From Glycocaulis profundi (GTDB lineage: Bacteria; Pseudomonadota; Alphaproteobacteria; Caulobacterales; Maricaulaceae): a stretch of DNA of 64,000 nt. Shown here one piece after another: positions 8,490 through 16,341 of this stretch. The position numbers and the translations under genes are program-made. The notes below the pieces were generated by a model. That model saw only the letters and a list, made by a program, of their open reading frames with translations. It searched no databases and was not told where the DNA came from. Positions within the stretch are counted from its first letter, which is position 1. Each line of letters opens with the position of its first letter. Location of the stretch: assembly GCA_007050995.1 (NCBI GenBank), contig VJOU01000003.1, positions 124,001 to 188,000 of the forward strand. The letters are read 5' to 3'.

Positions 8490-9385
8490 GCATCCCCTTC
8501 GTGCATGCGTTCGATTTCGCCTATGGGCGGGCGGACCGGGTCAGCCCGCTGCTGACGCGGATCGTGGCGGACAATCCCGGGCCGTTCACCCAGGCCGGGA
8601 CCAACAGCTATATCGTCGGCGCGGGCGACGAGGTCGCTCTGATCGATCCGGGACCCGCTTTGCCCGCCCACGAGGCCGCGCTGGAGCGCGCGCTGGAGGG
8701 CAAGCGGCTCGCCGGCGTTTTTCTGACCCACGCCCACGCCGATCACAGCCCCCTGTCCCGCCCGCTGGCGCACAGACATGGCTGCCCGATCCTCGCCTTC
8801 CCCTTCGCCAGCGGGGCCGCGCAGGGTGACGGCCCGACGATGGAAGCCGGGATCGATCCCGATTTCCGCGTCGACGTCGCTCTGGAGGACGGCATGGTCC
8901 GGCGGGGGCCGGACTGGACCCTGACGGCGATCCACACGCCCGGTCACGCGTCCAACCACGTCTGCTTCGCTCTGGCCGAGGAGACCGCGCTGATCTGCGG
9001 GGACCATGTGATGGGGTGGGCCACCTCGGTAGTGATCCCGCCCGATGGCGACATGACGGATTATCTGGCCAGCCTGGCGCGGGTCCGGGCGATGGACTTC
9101 GCCCGCCTCTGGCCCGCCCACGGCCCGTCCGTGGACGATCCCGCACCGTTTCTCGACGCCTACATCGCCCACCGCCACGCCCGCGAGGACCAGATCAGGG
9201 CCATCCTGCGCGACGGCCCCGCGGCCATCCCTCAGATGGTGGACAGGATGTATCAGGGCCTCGACCCGCGGCTGAAACCGGCCGCGGCGATCTCGGTGCT
9301 GGCGCACATGATCGGCATGGTCGGACGCGGCGAGGCGGCCTGCGAGGGCGCGCCGGGGGTGGAGTCGGTCTACACCCTCGCCTGA
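8486..9385 (+). CDS. MBL-fold metallo-hydrolase (LACTB2-like)
   Basis: Zinc hydrolase of 299 residues with the metallo-beta-lactamase fold. The metal-binding motif H-A-H-A-D-H is near residue 79, a second His in 'HTPGHASNHV' near residue 150, and the Asp in 'CGDHVMGW' near residue 172. A C-terminal winged-helix-like segment of about 70 residues follows, as in LACTB2-type proteins, which include RNA endonucleases and thioester hydrolases. The start overlaps the stop of the ATP-grasp-like gene (ATGA). Cytoplasmic by absence of a signal peptide. The family is clear; the substrate is not. Confidence 0.85.
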   Translation: MSIPFVHAFDFAYGRADRVSPLLTRIVADNPGPFTQAGTNSYIVGAGDEVALIDPGPALPAHEAALERALEGKRLAGVFLTHAHADHSPLSRPLAHRHGCPILAFPFASGAAQGDGPTMEAGIDPDFRVDVALEDGMVRRGPDWTLTAIHTPGHASNHVCFALAEETALICGDHVMGWATSVVIPPDGDMTDYLASLARVRAMDFARLWPAHGPSVDDPAPFLDAYIAHRHAREDQIRAILRDGPAAIPQMVDRMYQGLDPRLKPAAAISVLAHMIGMVGRGEAACEGAPGVESVYTLA

Positions 9386-9398
9386 TCCGTTCTCAGGG

Positions 9399-10271
9399 TC
9401 AGTGACTCAGCGGCACGTCCATGATCTTCACGCCGGGGGGCGCGGGCGGCTGGTCGGGCACGAAGAAGTCGGGCAGGAGCTCCTGGCCCGGCTCGACGGC
9501 GAACTGGTCGAGATCGGTCACGCCCTCGGAGATCAGGAAGGTGTCGTCGATCAGGAAATGGCCGGTGAACTCCGGGGCGGGCTTGGTCAGCACCCGGTAC
9601 GCGGTTTCGGCCAGAATCTCCGGCTTGCGGCAGTTGCGGAAGGCCTCCTCGCCCGCCAGCACGTTGGCGATGGCGGCGGTGGCGATGGCGGTGCGCGGCC
9701 AGATGGCGTTCGCCGCGATCCGGCCCTTGAACTCGCCCGCCCAGCCCAGCACGCACAGGCTCATGCCGAATTTCGAGCTGGTGTAGGCCACGTGGGGCGC
9801 GAACCATTTGGTCTTCATGTCCAGCGGCGGAGACAGGGCGAGAATGTGCGCGTTGTCCGATTTCTCCAGCCAGGGCAGGCATTTCTGGGTGACGAGATAG
9901 GTGCCGCGCGCATTGACCTGATGCATGAGGTCCCAGCGCTTGAGCGGGGTGTCCTTCGTGCTCATCGGGAAGATGGCCGAGGCGTTGTTGATGACGATGT
10001 CGATGCCGCCGAAGGTCTCGGCGGTCTTTGCCACCGCGTCCTCCACGCTCTGCTCGTCGCGGATGTCGCAGACGATGGGCAGCGCCTTGCCGCCCGCCTT
10101 CTCCACCGCCTCGGCGGCGGTGTGGATGGTGCCGGGCAGCTTGGGGTGGGGCGTGTCGGTCTTGGCCGCGATGACGACGTTCGCCCCGTCCGCCGCGCAG
10201 CGCACGGCGATGGCCTCGCCGATCCCGCGGCTGGCGCCGGTGATGAAGATGGTCCTGCCCTTCAGGCTCAT
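9399..10271 (-). CDS. SDR family oxidoreductase (HSDL2-like)
   Basis: Short-chain dehydrogenase of 290 residues. It has the Rossmann motif 'TGASRGIG' at residues 11-18, 'NNASA' near residue 110, a catalytic Ser in 'LALSPPL' and Y-T-S-S-K as the Y-x3-K pair. The long insert after the first glycine motif ('AAKTDTPHPKLPGTI') and the C-terminal extension with 'FLIDDTFL' are typical of hydroxysteroid-dehydrogenase-like protein 2 and its bacterial relatives, thought to act on fatty or acyl substrates. It is convergent with the MBL gene, only 13 bases apart. Confidence 0.88.
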   Translation of the reverse strand: MSLKGRTIFITGASRGIGEAIAVRCAADGANVVIAAKTDTPHPKLPGTIHTAAEAVEKAGGKALPIVCDIRDEQSVEDAVAKTAETFGGIDIVINNASAIFPMSTKDTPLKRWDLMHQVNARGTYLVTQKCLPWLEKSDNAHILALSPPLDMKTKWFAPHVAYTSSKFGMSLCVLGWAGEFKGRIAANAIWPRTAIATAAIANVLAGEEAFRNCRKPEILAETAYRVLTKPAPEFTGHFLIDDTFLISEGVTDLDQFAVEPGQELLPDFFVPDQPPAPPGVKIMDVPLSH

Positions 10272-10326
10272 GACGGCCTCCCGTGTGTGCTCAGGGGCAG
10301 CCTAGTGCATGGCGGGGGCGGAGGTA

Positions 10327-10480
10327 ATGGGGTTTGAGGGCTGCGCGCGGGCGGTCCCGGCTCTGCGCTGCGCTCCGGCCGGGATGACGGGGCGCCGTCC
10401 CCCGCGCGTCAGCGCACCAGCGCGAACGCTCGCCCGCAGCGCAGCGAGGACCGACGCCCCGGAGGGGCGGAGGACAGGGA
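10327..10480. repeat. Intergenic repeat cluster, copy A of a dispersed element
   Basis: This 211-base gap between the SDR gene and lepB holds no gene. Bases 10350-10388 form an imperfect palindrome of the CCCGGC...GCCGGG-ATGAC type common in alphaproteobacterial intergenic regions. Bases 10403-10480, read on the minus strand, match bases 12388-12464 on the plus strand at nearly every position, including CTGTCCTCCGCCCCTCCGGG. The second copy is therefore inverted, about 1.9 kb away. Confidence 0.75.
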
Positions 10481-10482
10481 AA

Positions 10483-11250
10483 CTACAAAGGCAGCCAGAC
10501 CCGCCAGCCGGGGCATTCCAGGCCCGGTTCGTCGCGGCAGCTGGCGAAGGTGAACAGCACCGTGATCGCGCGGCCCACCAGCTCGTCGCGGTGGACATAG
10601 CCCAGACCGGCGGCGACGCGGCTGTCGGCGCTGGCGTCGCGGTTGTCGCCCATCAGGAAGTAGTGGTCGGACGGCACGCGGAACGGGCCGGCATTGTCCA
10701 GCGGGGCGCTGTCGGAACGCTCGTAGATCACGTGGCTGGAGCCGTCGGGCATGATCTCGTCATAGGCGATGGCGCTGACCAGTCCGCCGTCGCGGCTGCG
10801 GTAGCGGACCTCCTCGCGCTCGACGCGCTCGATCAGATCGCCGTTCAGATACAGCCGGCCCGCGCGCACCTCCACGGTGTCGCCCGGATGGCCGATCACC
10901 CGCTTGATGATGTTGATGCGCTGGCCCGGATCGCGGACCACGACCATCTCGCCGCGCTTGGGCATGCCGAAGGAGAGCACCCGGCCCTCCCAGCTGTCGG
11001 GCACGTGATAGCCCAGACCCAGCGGCAGAGAATGGCGCGAATAGCCGTAGTTGAATTTCGAGACCAGCACCCGGTCGCCCACCTGCAGGGCGGGCTGCAT
11101 GGATTCGGACGGGATGTGGAAGGCGGCGAAGGCGAAGGTGACCAGGCCCAGATAGACCGCCGCCACGCCCGCGATGAAGCGGATGGTCTCACCCAGTTCG
11201 CCCGCGACCTTGCGGGCCAGGCCCGGCTTTTCCTCAGGGGTGTCGGTCAT
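10483..11250 (-). CDS. lepB: Signal peptidase I
   Basis: Membrane serine protease (S26) of 255 residues that removes signal peptides from exported proteins. One N-terminal span is present (residues about 25-44). The nucleophile is Ser50 in 'IPSESM', the general base is Lys116 in 'IIKRVIG', and the C-terminal 'GDNRDASADSR' is the conserved box E. The last residues carry two Cys (C-R-D-E-P-G-L-E-C) that could form a disulfide. The start overlaps the stop of the upstream YbjQ-like gene (ATGA), so they are coupled. A much longer open frame upstream is a shadow. Confidence 0.93.
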   Translation of the reverse strand: MTDTPEEKPGLARKVAGELGETIRFIAGVAAVYLGLVTFAFAAFHIPSESMQPALQVGDRVLVSKFNYGYSRHSLPLGLGYHVPDSWEGRVLSFGMPKRGEMVVVRDPGQRINIIKRVIGHPGDTVEVRAGRLYLNGDLIERVEREEVRYRSRDGGLVSAIAYDEIMPDGSSHVIYERSDSAPLDNAGPFRVPSDHYFLMGDNRDASADSRVAAGLGYVHRDELVGRAITVLFTFASCRDEPGLECPGWRVWLPL

Positions 11251-11606
11251 TTGAGTTTCACCGCCGTGCCGTAGGCGAGGGTTTCCGCCGCCCCTTCCAT
11301 AACCGTGGAGCTGGAAAAGCGGAAGGCGATGATGGCGTCCGCCCCGAGCTCGCGCGCGTGGGCGATCATCCGCAGCAGCGCCTGCTCGCGCGATTCGCTC
11401 ATCAGGGTGGAGTATTCGTTGATCTCGCCGCCCACCAGATTGCGCAGGCCCGCGATGAAGTCCCGGCCCACGAAGCGCGCGCGCACGATGGAGCCGCGCG
11501 CGATGCCGCAGATCTCGGCGATCTCGCGGCCCGGCAGGGTGTCGCCCGAAGTGATCGGAATGTCGGAGTCCGCGTGCGGATTGCCGTGATGGCTGGCGCC
11601 GGTCAT
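11247..11606 (-). CDS. YbjQ/UPF0145 family protein
   Basis: Protein of 119 residues matching the YbjQ (DUF74) family: 'ITSGDTLPGREIAEICGIARG' region at the start, 'SREQALLRMIAHARELGADAIIAFRF' in the middle, and a G-T-A-V near the end. The family forms pentameric beta-rich assemblies, and its function is unknown (sometimes described as heavy-metal binding). The N-terminus has an extra H-H-G-N-P-H segment. It lies between a small membrane protein and lepB, with a 4-base overlap to lepB. Confidence 0.88.
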   Translation of the reverse strand: MTGASHHGNPHADSDIPITSGDTLPGREIAEICGIARGSIVRARFVGRDFIAGLRNLVGGEINEYSTLMSESREQALLRMIAHARELGADAIIAFRFSSSTVMEGAAETLAYGTAVKLK

Positions 11607-11629
11607 GTAGCCCTCCCCAAAAGGCCGCG

Positions 11630-11857
11630 TCAGGGTCCGGCGGGCGGAGGCCCGGCGGCCGCGTCATTTCGCGCGTACAGCATGGCCGCGCCCGCAGCAA
11701 ACGAAATCGCGGGCAGCATCCATATCAAGGTTGCAGGCCATTCCGGCGCCAGCACGCCCGCCCCGTGGGCCGCGGCGATGGCCGCGCCGGTGACGAAACC
11801 GAGCCCGATCAAGGCTTCAGGAAGGCGTCGGAAAGGACCTGTCATGAGGCGGATCAT
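11630..11857 (-). CDS. Small hypothetical membrane protein
   Basis: Seventy-five residues with two hydrophobic segments (about residues 15-35 and 42-62) and an Ala/Pro tail. The start could be 11857 or the ATG four codons later (11845), which has an AGGA motif 10 bases upstream. It is on the same strand and 23 bases from the YbjQ-like gene, so it is probably the first gene of a three-gene unit ending in lepB. No family is recognised. Confidence 0.6.
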   Translation of the reverse strand: MIRLMTGPFRRLPEALIGLGFVTGAAIAAAHGAGVLAPEWPATLIWMLPAISFAAGAAMLYARNDAAAGPPPAGP

Positions 11858-11991
11858 CCTATGAACGCCGCGCGCGGGCTAGTGCGGCGCCTGCGCAAGA
11901 CGAGAAAACCCCGCGCGCTGTCGTTTTTGCGCTTCACCCCGCCCCCCGGGCAGGTCCAAACTGCGCGCCGATCTGAAAATGGAGGGACTCC

Positions 11992-12378
11992 ATGGCCGAA
12001 ACCCAGACCACGCCGCCCGCCGCCCCGCCGCCCGAGCCACGCTCGGAGGACAGCGACCGCACGCTGGCGATGGTGGTGTACGGGCTGTACATCATCGCGA
12101 TCTTCACCGGCATGGCCGCGTCCATCGTCGGCCTGATCCTGGCGCTGGTGCGCAAGGAAGGCGCCTCGCCGCTGTATGACAACCACTACACCTATCAGAT
12201 CTTCACCGTGGTCTGGGGCCTGGTCTTCTTCGTGGTCGGCCTGCTGACCTTCTGGTTCCTGGTCGGCTTCCTGGTCTGGTTCATCGGCTGGCTGTGGTTC
12301 ATCGCCCGCGCGATCATCGGCCTGATCCGCCTGATGGACGGCAAGCCGAACCCCGATCCGCGGACGTTTCTGTTTTAG
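11992..12378 (+). CDS. DUF4870-like small integral membrane protein
   Basis: Protein of 128 residues with a Pro-rich, charged N-terminus and three membrane spans (about residues 28-52, 66-88 and 92-110). It ends in 'IRLMDGKPNPDP', the typical ending of this widespread family of small membrane proteins. GGAGGG five bases before the ATG supports the start. It is divergent from the lepB unit. Function unknown. Confidence 0.8.
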   Translation: MAETQTTPPAAPPPEPRSEDSDRTLAMVVYGLYIIAIFTGMAASIVGLILALVRKEGASPLYDNHYTYQIFTVVWGLVFFVVGLLTFWFLVGFLVWFIGWLWFIARAIIGLIRLMDGKPNPDPRTFLF

Positions 12379-12387
12379 GGAGTTTTT

Positions 12388-12464
12388 CCTGTCCTCCGCC
12401 CCTCCGGGGCATCGGTTCCTCGCTCCGCTGCGGGCGCGCGTTCGCGCTGGTGCGCTGCGCGGGG
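12388..12464. repeat. Dispersed intergenic repeat, copy B (inverted relative to copy A)
   Basis: About 77 bases, matching the minus strand of 10403-10480 with only a few substitutions and two small indels. It begins 10 bases after the stop of the DUF4870-like gene. No coding potential. Confidence 0.75.
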
Positions 12465-12483
12465 GAAGCCCTCACCGCCTTCT

Positions 12484-12594
12484 CCTCCCCTGCGAAGGGG
12501 GAGGCCGGGAGGGGGTCTGGTTCAGGACGTGAGACGTTTCGAGGAGGGCGAGGTCTGTTCGACCCCCTCCTCGCCTCCCCCTTGCAGGGGGAGG
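12484..12594. repeat. Nested palindromic intergenic element
   Basis: Two similar hairpins, CCTCCCC-loop-GGGGGAGG at 12484-12504 and CCTCCCCC-TTGCA-GGGGGAGG at 12574-12594, flank a perfect 10-base inverted repeat GGAGGGGGTC (12508-12517) and GACCCCCTCC (12561-12570). The whole block is therefore palindromic. It lies between convergent genes and may act as a terminator or be a MITE-like repeat of the type abundant in Caulobacterales. The gap 12379-12605 holds nothing else. Confidence 0.75.
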
Positions 12595-12605
12595 AAGACA
12601 GGCCC

Positions 12606-13145
12606 CTACCCCGCGTCCGCCTCGACATGCAGGCGGATGGTGACCTGCTCGCCCACATCGCCCCAGCCTGAGCCGCCCACGCCGAAGGCGGAGCGGTCCA
12701 CGGTCAGTTCGCCGTCGGCCACCGCGCGGTCGCCGTCGATCTGGAGCGTGAAGGGCAGGACGGCCTCGGTCTCCTGCCCCCTTATGGTCAGCGTGCCGCG
12801 GGCCTCGTAGCCGTCGTCTGTGGCCGTGACATCGTCTGAGACGAAGCGCGCCTCGGGGTGGGCGGCCGGGTTCAGGCCGTCGGGGCTTCTCAGCGCGGTC
12901 TGGTAGTCGCGATTGCCCATGGTTCCGCTGGAGACGGTCACCGTCGCCTCGATGCGGGCGCTGGCGAGGTCTTCAGGGTCGAGGGTGATCGCGGCGTCGA
13001 ACTCGCTGAACTCGCCCGAGGCGGGCTGGCCGAACACGGTGGTCTCGAAGCCCACCGTGGAGGCCTCGCGGTCCAGTACCCAGTCCTGGGCGAAGGCGGC
13101 GGGGGCGGCGAGAATGGCGGCGGTCGCCAGAAGCGTGCGGAGCAT
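12606..13145 (-). CDS. YceI family periplasmic protein
   Basis: Secreted lipocalin-like beta-barrel protein of 179 residues, a family that binds polyisoprenoid or amphiphilic lipids such as ubiquinone-type molecules. A signal peptide ends in A-F-A near residue 19, then 'WVLDREASTVGFETTVFG' and 'TLTIRGQETEAVLPF' match the two family halves. The ATG at 13145 is preferred because AAGGA lies 8 bases upstream; a GTG at 13160 that overlaps the cytochrome b561 stop is an alternative. It is the third gene of a YceI-b561-YceI operon. Confidence 0.88.
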   Translation of the reverse strand: MLRTLLATAAILAAPAAFAQDWVLDREASTVGFETTVFGQPASGEFSEFDAAITLDPEDLASARIEATVTVSSGTMGNRDYQTALRSPDGLNPAAHPEARFVSDDVTATDDGYEARGTLTIRGQETEAVLPFTLQIDGDRAVADGELTVDRSAFGVGGSGWGDVGEQVTIRLHVEADAG

Positions 13146-13156
13146 GGCGGTTTCCT

Positions 13157-13744
13157 TCACGGGCGCCGGAGCGCGGGGATCATGCGGGCGAGAACGTCGT
13201 CCCGGTCGAGGATATGGTGCTTGAGCGCCGCGCCCGCATGGAGCGCCAGCAGAGCGAGGATCGCCCAGGCGCCCGCGCCGTGCAGGCCTGACAGCATCTC
13301 GTACAGATCGTTCGGCACCGGCAGGTGGGGCAGCGGCAGGGCGGACGTGTTGAGCATCAGGGAGGGGAAGTCCGAGGCGGAGGCGGTCAGCCAGCCCAGC
13401 AGCGGCATCCCGATCATCAGCATGTAAAAGCCCACATGGCTGAACCGCGCGCCGATCCGCTCATAGGCCTTCATGTGCGCGGGCAGCGGCGGGACGGGGT
13501 GGGTCAGCCGCCAGCCCAGACGGACCAGCGACAGGATCAGCACCGCGATGCCCGCCGTCTTGTGCCAGTTGTAGGCGCCCTGCACCTGGGCGAAGCTCAT
13601 CTCGCCGGAAAGAGCCCGCTCGCGCAGGCCCTCCATCCACCAGCCATAGAAGATCATCGAGACCAGCAGGACCGCGATGATCCAGTGCAGGGCGATGGCG
13701 ACCGCGGTGTAGCGGGCCGGGCGCGATGGGGCCGGTTCGGCCAT
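13157..13744 (-). CDS. Cytochrome b561 family protein
   Basis: Four-helix di-haem b membrane protein of 195 residues. Paired haem-ligand His residues are seen: 'ALHWIIAVLL' in helix 1, 'NWHKTAGI' in helix 2, and 'LHGAGAWAI' plus 'ALHAGAALKHH' in the last two helices. Family members pass electrons between quinone and periplasmic acceptors such as superoxide. It is flanked on both sides by YceI genes on the same strand with 3-11 base gaps, a known association of b561 with YceI but here with two copies. Confidence 0.9.
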   Translation of the reverse strand: MAEPAPSRPARYTAVAIALHWIIAVLLVSMIFYGWWMEGLRERALSGEMSFAQVQGAYNWHKTAGIAVLILSLVRLGWRLTHPVPPLPAHMKAYERIGARFSHVGFYMLMIGMPLLGWLTASASDFPSLMLNTSALPLPHLPVPNDLYEMLSGLHGAGAWAILALLALHAGAALKHHILDRDDVLARMIPALRRP

Positions 13745-13747
13745 GGG

Positions 13748-14347
13748 TCAGTCCTTTCTCAGGAACTCCGCCTCGATACGTAGGCGCACTTCATCGCCCA
13801 GAAAGCCCGGCGGCAAGCGTCCGATTGAGAATTCCGACCGGCTGACGGTCAGATCGGCCCCGAATCCCATGGCCTGGCGGCCTTCGAGGGGATTGAGGAC
13901 GCCGCCGTAAAACTCCGTTTCCAGAACCGCGGGCGCGCTGCGGCCCTTCACGGTGAGCGTGCCATGCACCCGGCCCGCGCTTTCGCCGGTGATCTCGATC
14001 CTCTCCGAAACGAAGACGATCTGCGGGTGGGCGTCCGCGTCCAGCCAGCCCGGACCGCGCAGGGTCGCGTCGAATTCAGGATCGCCGGTGGACACCGAGG
14101 CGGCCTCCACGATGGCGGTCAGGACGGCGGTCTCAGGCGCGGCGGGATCGAAGTCCAGGCTCGCCTCGGCCCGGTCGAAGCGGGCGGTGTACCAGCTCAG
14201 CCCCATGTGACGGACCCGCCACGTCACCGAAGCGTGGTCCGCGTCCAGCCCCCACGCCCCGCCCGGCAGACGGGCGGGATCGGCGGTGGGCGCGGACACG
14301 CAGGCGGCCAGCGCGAGGGCGGCGAGGATCGGGGCGAGGCGGATCAT
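13748..14347 (-). CDS. YceI family lipoprotein
   Basis: Second YceI-type protein, 199 residues, made as a lipoprotein: the lipobox L-A-A-C puts the lipidated Cys at residue 16. The mature part has 'WGLDADHASVTWRVRHMG' and 'GTLTVKGRSAPAVLET', matching the family. It is only distantly similar to the soluble YceI at 12606 and carries a longer loop ('PLEGRQAMGFG'). As first gene of the operon it would tether the lipid-binding partner to a membrane next to cytochrome b561. Confidence 0.88.
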   Translation of the reverse strand: MIRLAPILAALALAACVSAPTADPARLPGGAWGLDADHASVTWRVRHMGLSWYTARFDRAEASLDFDPAAPETAVLTAIVEAASVSTGDPEFDATLRGPGWLDADAHPQIVFVSERIEITGESAGRVHGTLTVKGRSAPAVLETEFYGGVLNPLEGRQAMGFGADLTVSRSEFSIGRLPPGFLGDEVRLRIEAEFLRKD

Positions 14348-14471
14348 CCCTTCAGTCTACGCCATCGCGCGCCCTGCGGTTTGCCGGCCGCTGGACAAAA
14401 CACGCTTAGGGGGCTCGCCCCGGCGGCCTGAACCGTTATCTTCGCGGACGCATCACGCATGGGAGAGACGC

Positions 14472-16256
14472 ATGAGCTATCGCGCGCCGGTCAAGGACAT
14501 CCGCTTCGCGCTCGAGGAGATCGCCGCGCTGGACGGGCTGAAGCCCACCGGCGCCTTCCCCGAGCTCACCGGCGAGCTGACCGGCCAGATCCTCGAAGAG
14601 GCCGGAAAGCTCTGCAATGACGTGCTGGCGCCGATCAACCGCGCCGGAGACCTACAGGGCTGCACGCTCAAAGACGGCGCGGTGACGACGCCCGACGGGT
14701 TCAAGGCCGCTTACGCCGCCTTCGTGGAGGGCGGATGGCAGGGGCTGCAGTTTCCCGCCGAGCACGGCGGGATGGGCCTGCCCAAGGCGCTGGGCTGTTC
14801 GCTGATGGAGATGGTGCAGGGCGCGAACATGGCGTTCGGGCTGGGGCCGATGCTGACATACGCGGGCATCGAGGCGCTGATCGCCCACGGCACGGACGAG
14901 CAGAAATCGGTGTGGCTGCCCCGGATCATCACCGGCGAATGGTCCGCGTCCATGCAACTCACAGAGCCGCAGGCGGGGTCGGACGTGGGCGCGCTGCGCA
15001 CGAAGGCCGAACCCAATGGCGACGGCTCGTGGTCTCTGACGGGCCAGAAGATCTACATCACCTGGGGCGAGCACGACTGCGCGGACAACATCGTGCATCT
15101 GGTCCTCGCCCGCACGCCGGACGCGCCCGAGGGCACGCGCGGCATCTCGCTCTTCCTGGTGCCTAAATTCCTGCTCGACGAGAACGGCGAGCCGGGAGAG
15201 CGCAACGCGGTCGAGGCCATCGGGCTGGAGCACAAGATGGGCATCCACGGCTCGCCCACCTGCACGATGGACTTCGCCGGCGCGAAAGGCTGGCTGGTCG
15301 GGCCCGAGTTCAAGGGCATGATCTGCATGTTCACGATGATGAACAGCGCCCGGCTGAACGTGGGCGTTCAGGGCGTGGGCATCGCCGAGCGCGCCTACCA
15401 GCAGGCGCTGGCCTACGCGAAGGACCGCCGTCAGGGCCGGGCGATCATGGCCGACGGCGCGCCGCCCCACGCCATCATCGACCATCCCGACGTGCGCCGG
15501 ATGCTGGCGATGATGAAGGCGAAGATCGAGGCGGCGCGGGCGATCTGCCTGCACGCGGCGGTGGAGGCGGACTTCGCCGAGCACCATGACGAGGCCGACG
15601 AGAAGGCGTGGGCGAAACGCCGCGAAGACCTGCTCATCCCCATCGCCAAGGCGTGGTCCACCGACATGGCCGTGGAGGTCGCGTCGATGGGCATCCAGGT
15701 CCATGGAGGCATGGGCTATATCGAGGAGACCGGCGCGGCCCAGCACTATCGCGACGCCAAGATCGCGGCCATCTACGAGGGCACGAACGGCATCCAGGCG
15801 ATCGATCTGGCCGGGCGCAAGCTGGCCATGGAGGGCGGCAAGGCGTTCGCGGACCTGATCGAGGACATCCGCCAGACGGTCGAAGACCTGTCCACCAGCT
15901 CCGACCCCGCCCTGCCCGAGCTGGCCAGACGGCTCGACCCGGCCTGCGACACCCTGACCGAAGCGGTCAAATGGATGCAGCGCGCGGACGACGCGGACCG
16001 GCTGACCGGCGCGACGGCCTTCCTGAAACTCGCCGGGGACGTGACCGGGGGCTGGCTGCTGTGCGTGGGCGCGGTCGCCGCCCGGCGGATCATCAAGGAA
16101 GGCGAAGGCGATCTGGACTACGCCCGCGCCCGGATCGCGCTGGCCGGGGTCTATGCCGACACCGTGCTGTCCAGCGTGCCGGGCCTTCTGGGCGACGTCA
16201 CCGTGGGGGCCGAGCGCCTGTTCAAGCCCGGCGCGGGGATGCTGGAGAGCGCGTGA
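14472..16256 (+). CDS. Acyl-CoA dehydrogenase, DmdC-type long form
   Basis: FAD enzyme of 594 residues. It starts '[17 protein letters not shown]', the start typical of the DmdC (3-methylmercaptopropionyl-CoA dehydrogenase) group and related fatty acyl-CoA dehydrogenases. Signature segments include '[17 protein letters not shown]', '[10 protein letters not shown]' and '[33 protein letters not shown]', the last containing the catalytic Glu region. A C-terminal extension domain of about 130 residues is present. GGGAGAGACGC precedes the chosen ATG; upstream in-frame sequence is a shadow. Substrate chain length cannot be told from sequence alone, and no dmdB/dmdD neighbours are present. Confidence 0.9.
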   Translation: MSYRAPVKDIRFALEEIAALDGLKPTGAFPELTGELTGQILEEAGKLCNDVLAPINRAGDLQGCTLKDGAVTTPDGFKAAYAAFVEGGWQGLQFPAEHGGMGLPKALGCSLMEMVQGANMAFGLGPMLTYAGIEALIAHGTDEQKSVWLPRIITGEWSASMQLTEPQAGSDVGALRTKAEPNGDGSWSLTGQKIYITWGEHDCADNIVHLVLARTPDAPEGTRGISLFLVPKFLLDENGEPGERNAVEAIGLEHKMGIHGSPTCTMDFAGAKGWLVGPEFKGMICMFTMMNSARLNVGVQGVGIAERAYQQALAYAKDRRQGRAIMADGAPPHAIIDHPDVRRMLAMMKAKIEAARAICLHAAVEADFAEHHDEADEKAWAKRREDLLIPIAKAWSTDMAVEVASMGIQVHGGMGYIEETGAAQHYRDAKIAAIYEGTNGIQAIDLAGRKLAMEGGKAFADLIEDIRQTVEDLSTSSDPALPELARRLDPACDTLTEAVKWMQRADDADRLTGATAFLKLAGDVTGGWLLCVGAVAARRIIKEGEGDLDYARARIALAGVYADTVLSSVPGLLGDVTVGAERLFKPGAGMLESA

Positions 16257-16341
16257 TTTCCCTCTCCGCCTTCATCTGACGGCAACACATCCGCCTCCAA
16301 CTTCCTGAGGTCACGGCGATTCGCCTGACGGGGAGCGGATC

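Noticed and set aside
12314-12671. Open frames through the repeat block 12379-12605
   Set aside because: They are made of palindromic repeat DNA and have no ribosome site or family match.
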